Shown: positions 26,583-34,038 of the stretch, piece after piece | How the letters are laid out: every line of letters begins with the position of its first letter | Position numbering within the stretch: the first letter of the stretch is position 1 | Source: Candidatus Bodocaedibacter vickermanii | GTDB taxonomy: Bacteria; Pseudomonadota; Alphaproteobacteria; UBA6184 | Length of the DNA: 64,000 nucleotides | Reading direction: 5' to 3' | NCBI RefSeq assembly: GCF_014896945.1 | Contig: NZ_CP054719.1 | Span: 1,327,312-1,391,311 of the forward strand | Notes under the pieces: model-generated | The model's input: only the letters and a program-made list of their open reading frames with translations | Told to the model about the DNA's origin: nothing | Database searches by the model: none | Position numbers and translations under genes: made by a program

Positions 26583-26817
26583 TATAATTCGTGTTTGTGC
26601 AAATCGGATCTAATCTAATCTATAGGGTGCAGCGTCACGCTGGCGGCTCAAGGGCGCTTTACGCGCCAGAGCGGCGGTTGCCGCTATCAAATCGCGTTGC
26701 GATTTGCTTGAGCCGCATAAAGGCAGAGGTCGACATAAATGAGAGAGTTGATACAGCTGGCAGCATGCTGCTGCACCCGATGAGTTAGATCGGGCATGGT
26801 CTGGCACGAGTTATAAT
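26583..26817 (+). repeat. Complete palindromic element with nested cloverleaf
   Basis: Both long arms are present: ATTCGTGTTTGTGCAAATCG on the left, and TTAGATCGGGCATGG with CTGGCACGAGTTATAA on the right. Cores CAGCGTCACGCTG and CAGCATGCTGCTG flank the cloverleaf unit R4 (26643-26716) in the centre. Open frames across it are repeat-derived. Confidence 0.7.
26643..26716 (+). repeat. Cloverleaf repeat R4, copy 2 (perfect)
   Basis: A 10-bp outer stem (GCGGCTCAAG 26643-26652 with CTTGAGCCGC 26707-26716) encloses three perfect hairpins: GGCGC-TTTAC-GCGCC, AGCGGC-GGTT-GCCGCT and AAATCGC-GTT-GCGATTT. The 74-nt shape resembles a four-way junction but has no tRNA consensus arms. The plus strand is arbitrary because either strand could fold. 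Confidence 0.75.
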
Positions 26818-26882
26818 TTTTACAAACATCATTACCTAATGGATGTAATCATAGGTTGCCTGAGTCCAAAAAAGTTGTTTTG

Positions 26883-27059
26883 TGTAATTCGTGTTTGTGC
26901 GAACCGGATCTAAGCAACGTGCCGTTGCATCCATTAGGTTAGATTTGGAGCTTTATAATCCGTGTTTGTGCGAATCGGATCTGATCTGATCTGATCTAAT
27001 CTAATGGGGCCAGGGATCATCCCTGGTGCAACGGCACGTTGCCGGCATGACGCTGCCGA
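26883..27059 (+). repeat. Tandem palindromic elements with ATCTG microsatellite
   Basis: Two PE left arms in a row (TGTTTGTGCGAACCGGATC and TGTTTGTGCGAATCGGATC). One is followed by core GCAACGTGCCGTTGC and one by CCAGGGATCATCCCTGG plus GCAACGGCACGTTGC. The arm start is expanded into GATCTGATCTGATCTGATC. Confidence 0.65.
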
Positions 27060-27197
27060 TATGGATGCGAAACTTAATCTAACGTTCAAACATCAAAAAT
27101 AAAATTATGTTCATCTCAACCATTCATAATGAGATCGTGCATATCTATACACAATAGATATCAATGCAGATCAGATTTGAGTTGTCGAAGTTACATA

Positions 27198-27316
27198 TAT
27201 AGCTAAACGCAAATAATATGGATATATTTTAGCGAGTAGAATCATTAGATAGTCCACAGACTTTAAGGTTGCCTACTTAAGGCACATATAACCACTTTAT
27301 GTGAATCAGGCTATAG
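27198..27316 (+). repeat. Repeat R6, copy 2
   Basis: Matches 1799-1916 in reverse (TATAGCTAA, ATGGATATAT, TAGCGAGT, AAGGCACAT, CACTTTATGTGAATCA, GCTATA). It is directly followed by R7. Confidence 0.6.
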
Positions 27317-27417
27317 CTGACTTCTTATAATTTGGGTATGCGGCGCTCGGTCGTTAATGTACATTTTAGTACATGTCTCGCCTCGTTCCTGTACCCAAAA
27401 AATTAATCTAGCTATAG
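27311..27417 (+). repeat. Repeat R7, copy 1
   Basis: Outer ends CTATAGCT and AGCTATAG pair, then TTTGGGTA with TACCCAAA, and a central ATGTAC-ATTTTA-GTACAT hairpin. A reverse copy lies at 30493-30601. Between 27060 and 27198 I see no gene. Confidence 0.65.
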
Positions 27418-27443
27418 AATCCTAACTGTGTAGATTATTTGGC

Positions 27444-27785
27444 TTATTCATTTGCAGTGGTCTGGGTGGTTTCTTCCGCTTTAATGTTTGGAGTAAACGT
27501 ATCGTAGGGTTCTAACGTTACCTGATACCATAGTTTATCATGCAAATACTCGCATTCTACTGTAGTGTCGGTTATCTTGATGATTTTTAACCATTCTGGG
27601 GTTTTCGTGGGAGTAATACGTTGACGGTTGATCCAAATAACCCAGTCCTTATCAGAGATAAATACAATTCCGTTTAAAGTTAATCCCCTTATGTCTTGGC
27701 TTTTATTATAGGCCGGATGCATTAATGAAAATGTTTTTCCAAAAATGGGGATGCATACGCACACTAAGATTACAATAAGTTTCAT
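27444..27785 (-). CDS. Periplasmic PilP/GspC-like protein (putative)
   Basis: A 113-residue protein with a signal peptide (MKLIVILVCVCIPIFG). The mature part (IRGLTLNGIVFISDKDWVIWINRQRITP) has the layout of the periplasmic homology domain of PilP/GspC/GspB-like pilus or type II secretion proteins. It is last in a three-gene overlapping unit with a PilO-like and a PilM/N-like gene, and its ATG overlaps the upstream stop. The assignment rests mainly on this context. Confidence 0.5.
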   Translation of the reverse strand: MKLIVILVCVCIPIFGKTFSLMHPAYNKSQDIRGLTLNGIVFISDKDWVIWINRQRITPTKTPEWLKIIKITDTTVECEYLHDKLWYQVTLEPYDTFTPNIKAEETTQTTANE

Positions 27786-28387
27786 GGCGTTATGCTCAAT
27801 TGATCGTAAACAAACCGTCCCTTAACAATGGGCGACGTTTCAAAGAGTTGTTCGATTTCAAATTCTCGCAATCGCGTATATCCAAATTTACCAGAGTTCG
27901 ACAGAATATATTCCATCATATCAAATATTTCATAATCAAAGGATGATTGGAATTTAACGTAAAACGATTGAACGGTGTATAGGGGCTCTAGTTCTTGTTT
28001 TCGTATAGTAATGCCAATCTGAGGTTTGTTTTTTTGTAAGAAGCAATTCGCAACGTGAGATAAACAGGCGTCTGCAGTAACAGAGGGGCGATATGCACCA
28101 ATAGTTTTCATAGATGCTTCGAATTTTGGAATCTGAGCGTGACGTTGATTTACTTCAATACGACGGATAATTTCTGTCGTTTGAGCAGAAAGTTTTTCTG
28201 CTGAGGCATCCATACGATTTTTCTGAACGGAGTATAAAATGCAGCTAAAAACTATCGATGCAAGGCTGATCATTAGAATGAGTATCGATATGCGGAATCG
28301 CTTGTCATTTAAAAGATGTCGCGTTAACGTAAAGAAATCCGCAATGTGTTGATACATATGCTTAGGGTGTAAGTCGTTGAAGATCAT
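27782..28387 (-). CDS. PilO/GspM-like inner-membrane protein (putative)
   Basis: A 201-residue protein with one N-terminal membrane helix (RISILILMISLASIVFSCILY), then a coiled coil (DASAEKLSAQTTEIIRRIEVNQRHAQI) and a mixed alpha/beta domain. This is the plan of PilO and GspM assembly-platform proteins. It overlaps the upstream gene by 26 bases and the downstream gene by 4. Sequence identity to known PilO cannot be judged here. Confidence 0.5.
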   Translation of the reverse strand: MIFNDLHPKHMYQHIADFFTLTRHLLNDKRFRISILILMISLASIVFSCILYSVQKNRMDASAEKLSAQTTEIIRRIEVNQRHAQIPKFEASMKTIGAYRPSVTADACLSHVANCFLQKNKPQIGITIRKQELEPLYTVQSFYVKFQSSFDYEIFDMMEYILSNSGKFGYTRLREFEIEQLFETSPIVKGRFVYDQLSITP

Positions 28388-29666
28388 GCATCAATCCTGT
28401 CATATTAATTTGTACGGTATGTTTCAAGGGGAGGTCTTCGGATGACCCATTTGCCTGAACAGTTGGAGTATTGACAATGTGTATACGTACTTGAGATCCA
28501 AATGTTTTGTGTATTTCCGTGGTTAACAGTTGTAAGTTTTTAGAGTTTTTCAAAGGAACGATTCGCATATGCATCGTAAATTCATCTCGCCCTGGTGCTG
28601 CAGTTAACGATGATACTTTGGGTGTAAGGCGAATATAAATCACCTGACCATAATTGGGTAAAATCGTCGACAGTTTTTCTAGAAATGACATCGTTGGAAA
28701 TGTTTGAGTATTAAATGATTCAACGACTGCCCGTTTTTGAGCATAAGCATCCGAAATAGTTGTTAATGTATCATTGACAGCGTATTTATCTAACAGAGCA
28801 AGTTCATCGTTGATCAACGTATCCAATTTTAATTGATGTGTGTTCATTTCAATTAAGTCTGGCACCAGTGCTGCCACTAGCAAAAGGCTGATCGTTGCCA
28901 TTCCATATGTAAACTGTCTAAACATATGTGCGTATGTGTAATATGTTTTAATATTTAGCCCCTGTTTAAATATAATATTGGGAGCATGTGCTGCTGGTAA
29001 TTGATTTAAAGCATAGGTAGAAAAAGAGTCGTTAGCTTTACCCAGGGATTTGATTAAACGATCAGCATCAAGGGTTTCTAAGGTCAGTTTGTATTTTGTT
29101 CGAACAAATTGAATCCAATCACTGGTATCAATAGTTTGTGTGATTCGGGAAATAGTTGGCATTCCATTAAGGTATAAGACCTGTTGAAAATGATCTTGTA
29201 TTGGAAAATGTACAATTCCATTTTTTTTGATTTGATGTCCACTTAATAGCACAGTATTTAGAATCCATAAGGCTGGCACAGTAGATTCAATTAAAAAACG
29301 TCGTTGGTGTAAGTGGTTTAAAAACGTATGTTCTAATTCAGACAAATTTCCTTTTATAAAAATCAATTGATCGTGTTTTTTCCATAGGGCATACCAATCA
29401 GATTCGGATTCTTTTGCAAGTCTGCGTGAAAGCTGATATTGATGCCAATAGTTCATCCCTAACGTATCAAATGATTTAATCACGATGTTGGGTGCATCCA
29501 GAATTAAACGAATTTGAACGTGATGGTAGGGCGTTAATTCTTGTACTATTTTATCTAAATTTGAAAGATGAATGTTTGAAAAAAGCAGCTCTGTTTCATG
29601 TTCTGCTACATGGGTTGCAGTCACTAAATTATTGCTTAAAAAAATGTGTAAGAATGATTGTTTCAT
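28362..29666 (-). CDS. PilM/PilN or GspL-like assembly-platform protein (putative)
   Basis: A 434-residue protein. The N-terminal 240 residues resemble a divergent actin-like (PilM/GspL) cytoplasmic part. A membrane helix follows (QFTYGMATISLLLVAALVP), then a periplasmic coiled coil and a PilN/GspL-type ferredoxin-like domain (FLEKLSTILPNYGQVIYIRLTPKV...). The layout suggests PilM and PilN functions in one chain, as in GspL. No pilin, ATPase or secretin gene is in the window, so the system's identity is open. Confidence 0.5.
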   Translation of the reverse strand: MKQSFLHIFLSNNLVTATHVAEHETELLFSNIHLSNLDKIVQELTPYHHVQIRLILDAPNIVIKSFDTLGMNYWHQYQLSRRLAKESESDWYALWKKHDQLIFIKGNLSELEHTFLNHLHQRRFLIESTVPALWILNTVLLSGHQIKKNGIVHFPIQDHFQQVLYLNGMPTISRITQTIDTSDWIQFVRTKYKLTLETLDADRLIKSLGKANDSFSTYALNQLPAAHAPNIIFKQGLNIKTYYTYAHMFRQFTYGMATISLLLVAALVPDLIEMNTHQLKLDTLINDELALLDKYAVNDTLTTISDAYAQKRAVVESFNTQTFPTMSFLEKLSTILPNYGQVIYIRLTPKVSSLTAAPGRDEFTMHMRIVPLKNSKNLQLLTTEIHKTFGSQVRIHIVNTPTVQANGSSEDLPLKHTVQINMTGLMHDLQRLTP

Positions 29667-29794
29667 ATACTGTGCTTTTTATTATGTGTAGCACGGATTT
29701 TTTGGAATTTCTATGAGAAATTTTGGTTGCGCAATATTGCATTTGGCGTATATGATGTTTGAAAAAAGAATAATAAGAAGAAAGGTTGTTCGTT

Positions 29795-30232
29795 ATGATT
29801 TCGATGGTTCTGGATGAAAAAATTGCAGATATTTCTGAAGACTATCTTCCCGCTAAAGATGAAGAGTTTATGGGCGCTAAAATGCGAGAGTTTTTTCGTC
29901 AAAAATTGCTGGGTTGGAGAAAAGAGTTAACGCAAGAATATACTCAAGCTGTGCTTACTTTACAAGATCAGACGCATAATGAATCTGATCCTAATGATAG
30001 GGCCACGTCTGAGGTAGATATGCGTATGACAATGCGCGCAATGGATCGCGCACGTAAATTAATCAATAAAATCGATGAAGCTTTACTGAGAATTAAAAAC
30101 GGCACCTATGGTTATTGTGAGCAAACAGATGACCCCATCGAAGTTGCTAGGTTAGAAGCAAGACCAGTTGCGACATTATGTTTTAAAGCACAAGAGGCCT
30201 TAGAACGTATTGAAAAAGTACATCGCGATTAG
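29795..30232 (+). CDS. dksA: DksA-family RNA polymerase-binding regulator
   Basis: A 145-residue DksA homologue that binds the RNA polymerase secondary channel and works with ppGpp. The coiled-coil tip region (DPNDRATSEVDMRMTMRAMDRARKLI) and the zinc-finger region (NGTYGYCEQTDDPIEVARLEARPVATLCFKAQEALE) are clear. Only two of the four zinc cysteines remain (CEQT and LCFK), as in other noncanonical alphaproteobacterial DksA proteins. ATG 29795 has AAAGG at good spacing; a TTG three codons upstream is less likely. Confidence 0.92.
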   Translation: MISMVLDEKIADISEDYLPAKDEEFMGAKMREFFRQKLLGWRKELTQEYTQAVLTLQDQTHNESDPNDRATSEVDMRMTMRAMDRARKLINKIDEALLRIKNGTYGYCEQTDDPIEVARLEARPVATLCFKAQEALERIEKVHRD

Positions 30233-30239
30233 GCACCAG

Positions 30240-30325
30240 CATGATGTTGGACTCATTAGGTTAGATCCGAGCAACGTGCCGTTGCACCCAATAGGTTAGA
30301 TCGGATGTGGTCTGACACGGATTAT
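30240..30325 (+). repeat. Palindromic elements downstream of dksA
   Basis: The core CCAGCATGATGTTGG is followed by GCAACGTGCCGTTGC and a PE right arm (TTAGATCGGATGTGG, CTGACACGGATTATAA). Confidence 0.65.
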
Positions 30326-30369
30326 AAAAACAACCTTAGCTAAAAGCTAGGCAGGTTCCCTATGTTTGT

Positions 30370-30480
30370 ATGACATTGTTCAGCTGGCTTACTCAGTAGA
30401 CCGTCTAAGCGCAGGTTTGCCCCTGCTTGCCCCCTTTCGGGGCATTGTGGGGCGAATGGCGCTGTAGATGGAAATGTCAT
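30370..30480. repeat. Structured repeat R5, copy 1
   Basis: ATGACATT/AATGTCAT ends enclose AGCGC/GCGCT, TTGCCCC/GGGGCGAA and TGCCCC-CTTTC-GGGGCA nested hairpins. Copies near 36.86 and 37.28 kb read TGCTCC/GGAGCA and TGCCC/GGGCA at the same places on the other strand, so pairing is kept while sequence changes. Confidence 0.6.
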
Positions 30481-30492
30481 CAATGACTAACA

Positions 30493-30601
30493 CTATAGCT
30501 AGACTAATTTAATTTGGGTACAGGTACGAGGCGAGACATGTACTAAAATGTACATTAGCGACCGAGTGACGCATACCCAGATTATAAGAAGTCAGCTATA
30601 T
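30493..30601 (-). repeat. Repeat R7, copy 2
   Basis: Reverse copy of 27311-27417, with CTATAGCT and AGCTATA ends, GGGTA/TACCC and ATGTAC/GTACAT. It ends about 70 bp before the next gene. Confidence 0.65.
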
Positions 30602-30671
30602 AAGTAATTACTCTTGAAATACTCATTGTTGTCCCTATAATTAGCGAAGAAATTATTGTCTTGAGAGCGTT

Positions 30672-32108
30672 ATGAATTATTTTATAGGTATCGTTTTGTG
30701 TATTACCACTGTAAATGCAGAGGCGATGCCAGATGTTTTAACCCTGGATTCAGTTCAAGATTTTTTTTATCAAGCGGCATGTAAAAACTCTGTTGCTTTA
30801 AGAATTGTATACCCAGAGTTAAAAGTTACACCAACGCCAGTATCAACTGTAAAACCGGCTCCGACAGTGGCGCCTGCAGCACCAGCACTAGCCTCAACAG
30901 GGTCTGATAGCACTTCTCCTGCAGCTCTTCCGGCACCATCAACACCAATACCAACGGTAAAGCCGGATCCAGTAGTAACACCTCAAGCTGTTGCTCCAGC
31001 TCCGACAGGGGCGCCGGCTATAAAACCAACACTGGCTGTTGCCCCGGCAGTAACTGCAGCCAAAGCTAGGGCAATAGAGCTATATGGTAAAGAGCCAGGA
31101 TTTGTGGGTGTTACCGATAGAATTGTGAAAACTAGAGATGGGAAACGGTTTCTATATATCAATATAAAAGGTGATGGCAATTGTGGGTTTTACGCGATGG
31201 GGGTAGATCGTGCAAGATTTGTTAATACGATTGAATCCTTGGTGAAAGATCAACACGATGGATATCAAGCTTTCGTAAAGAAACGATCTGATTTAGTTCG
31301 TGATATTGCAGTGTTGATGTTTGATGATGATAAGGCTGACGTTGTGGCTAGAGTTCAAGCCATTGATGATCGTGGAGACGTAGCCCCCGCTTTAAACCTA
31401 TTAACTGACTTTGAATCAGAAAAGAAAAAATATTATACAGAGCTTTTTCAAGATGAACGAAATCGATTAATAAAAAACCTTCAGGAATTAGAAGGTGTGT
31501 CTAAAGTTAAATCAAATCCAGAACTTAGTATTCAAGTAACAAATTTTATAAATGTAATAACGTCTGCCGGGAGTGAAGACGTTAAGGGTATAGAGGTGAC
31601 TGAAACTTACAATGCCTTAAGTGCGACATTAGCTTTAATAGCTGTTTCCACGGATAAAATTCAATCAGCGTTCAAAGACTTGGTGATTATTTGTGGCTAT
31701 GGCGATGGAGAATTGTTTGAGAAAGGCAAGAGACGATTAATGAATAAAATAGAAAATTTAACAACTCCATCGTCGTATGAGGCTTTTTTGACTGCGTTTC
31801 GACTAGAGCTACTTGCAGGCGGAATTAAAGCAGATGACCTGACTACTAAAGAAAAAGTATTAGCTGGGGTCAAGAGTGTGTTCTCTAAAAACCGTGGGTC
31901 GGCTACGTGGTTTCCTGGGGGCTTGTTTGCTGCGGTTAAAGATAGCTTAGGCGTAGACTATAATATCTGGGCCATGGATTCTGGAGATGTTATTAAGTTG
32001 TGTTCTAGTAGTGGAGATAGTAGGGGTGTGGCAGCAGAAGGATCGCGGGTTAGGCATGTGTTCTTTATGGTTGGGCACTACGACATGTTAATACCCATAG
32101 ATGAATAA
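30672..32108 (+). CDS. Secreted OTU-like cysteine protease, candidate effector
   Basis: A 478-residue protein with signal peptide MNYFIGIVLCITTVNAEA, a Pro/Ala/Thr-rich linker (about residues 50-130) and a C-terminal protease-like domain. The OTU nucleophile motif is GDGNCGFYAMG (Asp168, Cys171), a WFPGGLFAAVKDSLGVDYNIWA segment fits the following OTU helix-strand, and the catalytic His is His469 in GHYDMLIP. OTU proteases cleave ubiquitin chains in eukaryotes, so the likely target is the host ubiquitin system. About 200 residues are inserted between nucleophile and His. A monocistronic gene. Deubiquitinase activity is inference. Confidence 0.8.
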   Translation: MNYFIGIVLCITTVNAEAMPDVLTLDSVQDFFYQAACKNSVALRIVYPELKVTPTPVSTVKPAPTVAPAAPALASTGSDSTSPAALPAPSTPIPTVKPDPVVTPQAVAPAPTGAPAIKPTLAVAPAVTAAKARAIELYGKEPGFVGVTDRIVKTRDGKRFLYINIKGDGNCGFYAMGVDRARFVNTIESLVKDQHDGYQAFVKKRSDLVRDIAVLMFDDDKADVVARVQAIDDRGDVAPALNLLTDFESEKKKYYTELFQDERNRLIKNLQELEGVSKVKSNPELSIQVTNFINVITSAGSEDVKGIEVTETYNALSATLALIAVSTDKIQSAFKDLVIICGYGDGELFEKGKRRLMNKIENLTTPSSYEAFLTAFRLELLAGGIKADDLTTKEKVLAGVKSVFSKNRGSATWFPGGLFAAVKDSLGVDYNIWAMDSGDVIKLCSSSGDSRGVAAEGSRVRHVFFMVGHYDMLIPIDE

Positions 32109-32109
32109 A

Positions 32110-32997
32110 TTAAAACCGTCGTTCAGATGATTCGTCATAACCCACAGGATCTTGGTGGACGATCATTTCTGAGTGGGGGTAAACAGCCTCAACAGCATCT
32201 TTTAAATCATGGGCGATGTTGTGAGCCTCAACCAGTGTTAGTTTGGGATCCATTTCGATATGCGCTTCAATAAAAATGCGTTTCCCAGAACTGCGTGTTC
32301 TAAAATTATGGAATCCTTTGACCGAAGGGTGGTTGTTCAAAATGGCTTTGATGTTAGATTGATCTTTGACATTAATTTCTTTGTCCAGCAATACTTCCAG
32401 GCTTTCAACAACAATGTGTCGGGTTGCCCACATGACATACCCACAAATGCCAATACAAGCGATTGTATCAATGTTATTGTAATATGTGTTTAAAAACAGG
32501 GAAATCAGTACGACGATATTGACGGCTGTGTCCGTTTTATAGTGTAACATATCGGCCTTGATAGCTAATGATTGAGTGCGTTGGATGGTATATCGTTGAA
32601 ACGCAGTTAACCCAAGAGTCATAACGATCGATAGCGCCATGACCCAAATACCCGTGGTTGAATGCGTTACAGTTATGTCGTTAGAGAAAAAACGTTGTAA
32701 GGCCTCTGATACTAAAAATAATAGCGATGCCCCTATAAGTATGGATTGAATCAAAGCGGCGACGGCCTCTAGCTTTCCATAACCAAATTGATACTTATGA
32801 TCGGCAGGTCGGGCAGCGATAGTGACCGCAATCAGATTTCCGATAGAGGCGATCATGTCCACGGATGAATCAAATAGGCTGCTTAGAATCCCTAATGAAT
32901 GTGTTGTATAAACGGCATATAATTTTGCTATGATAAGCATGAATGCAGCGGCGACAGAGGCTTTGGATGTCAGTTGAACTAAACGATCATTTGTCAT
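32110..32997 (-). CDS. Cation diffusion facilitator family transporter
   Basis: A 295-residue CDF transporter (FieF-like) that exports divalent metal ions in exchange for protons. It shows membrane helices with LSSLFDSSVDMIASIGN and HYKTDTAVNIVVLISL (paired Asp sites near the membrane), and a C-terminal cytoplasmic domain (VKGFHNFRTRSSGKRIFIEAHIEMD). I chose ATG 32997 because AAGGACG precedes it. It overlaps the upstream DMT gene by 11 bases. Confidence 0.88.
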   Translation of the reverse strand: MTNDRLVQLTSKASVAAAFMLIIAKLYAVYTTHSLGILSSLFDSSVDMIASIGNLIAVTIAARPADHKYQFGYGKLEAVAALIQSILIGASLLFLVSEALQRFFSNDITVTHSTTGIWVMALSIVMTLGLTAFQRYTIQRTQSLAIKADMLHYKTDTAVNIVVLISLFLNTYYNNIDTIACIGICGYVMWATRHIVVESLEVLLDKEINVKDQSNIKAILNNHPSVKGFHNFRTRSSGKRIFIEAHIEMDPKLTLVEAHNIAHDLKDAVEAVYPHSEMIVHQDPVGYDESSERRF

Positions 32998-33904
32998 TAA
33001 GACGTCCTTTCCATGATAAATATAATGTTGCCCCAACAATTGTTAGAATGCCAATGATTTCTTGTTGCCCTGGAAAAGCATCTCCTAACGCAAGACCGAT
33101 GGGAACAGCAATAACAAGTCGACTGTACTCAAACGGTCCTAAAAACCCGGGTGATGCATAGCGTAACGCCGTGATATATGCAACCTGAGAAAAGGCACCT
33201 AAAAATCCCATCCCCATTAATAGCAGGGTGTCTGTTGTATTGGGTAATTGCCACGTGAGGTTGACTAACGAATTATGATATGCGTGGATGACCCAATGGA
33301 ACAGTGACCATGTGCCTGATGTAATAATCACGCCGATATTGCCGACAATGACGATGGTATTGCGAGAGTCTATGGCTGTTAATTTTCGGGCATAAATTAA
33401 ATTAAGACCCGTGACGATATTTGCAACAATGGCGACGTAAATTGTGCTGTTGATTTCTCCCGTTGGGTTAACGATCAGTAAGACACCTATATATCCTGTG
33501 AAAATTGCGAGCCATTGCCCAAGTTTTAAACGATCCCTAAGAATAAAATATGATAAAACAGCAGTAAAGATGGGGCCCGTAAACCCGATAGAGGTTGCAA
33601 CCGTAAAGGGCAGATTTGCATAGGTGAAATAGGTACCCCCCATGGCCAAAGACATATAAAAGATTCGAACCAGGTGCAGTGTGTAATTGGTAGATTTAAA
33701 AATAGCTAGCCCTTCTTTAATGAAAAGTGGGCTAAAGAAAGCCAAGCCAAAACATGCCCGCAAGAATACTTTTAAGGCTGTTGGAATATCTGGATTGACC
33801 ATTTTGTGAATGCTCATACTGCACGTGAACGTTACGCAATACAGCAATACCCAAGCGGCGCCTTTTAAATTGGTGTTCAGTTGTCGGATTCCTATAGTTA
33901 ACAA
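32987..33904 (-). CDS. DMT-family (EamA) transporter
   Basis: A 305-residue inner-membrane protein with about ten hydrophobic helices in two EamA halves (LRACFGLAFFSPLF..., YIGVLLIVNPTGEI..., GMGFLGAFSQVAYITAL, GIAVPIGLALGDAF-like end). Transport substrate cannot be read from sequence. The frame starts with TTG and has GGGTGG upstream, as no ATG lies near. It is coupled to the CDF gene by overlap. Confidence 0.82.
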   Translation of the reverse strand: MLTIGIRQLNTNLKGAAWVLLYCVTFTCSMSIHKMVNPDIPTALKVFLRACFGLAFFSPLFIKEGLAIFKSTNYTLHLVRIFYMSLAMGGTYFTYANLPFTVATSIGFTGPIFTAVLSYFILRDRLKLGQWLAIFTGYIGVLLIVNPTGEINSTIYVAIVANIVTGLNLIYARKLTAIDSRNTIVIVGNIGVIITSGTWSLFHWVIHAYHNSLVNLTWQLPNTTDTLLLMGMGFLGAFSQVAYITALRYASPGFLGPFEYSRLVIAVPIGLALGDAFPGQQEIIGILTIVGATLYLSWKGRLNDK

Positions 33905-34038
33905 TCGCCACCCAGTATAACGTATTATCCATAAAAAAGAAAAGGTGCTGTGTCAAATACATGTAAGCTGCTGTAAAATCTATTTGAAAACGTTCAGGTA
34001 ACTATGACACCATAGATAAAAATAAACAGGAAAAACAC

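Noticed and set aside
26643..26716. tRNA gene
   Set aside because: The cloverleaf lacks the D- and T-arm consensus, a plausible anticodon loop and a CCA end.
26591..26807. Open frames on both strands across the cloverleaf repeat
   Set aside because: They lie wholly in PE and R4 inverted repeats, which give open frames on both strands by symmetry.
26583..27059. CRISPR array
   Set aside because: Repeats are palindromic, variable in length and irregularly spaced, with no unique spacers and no cas genes.
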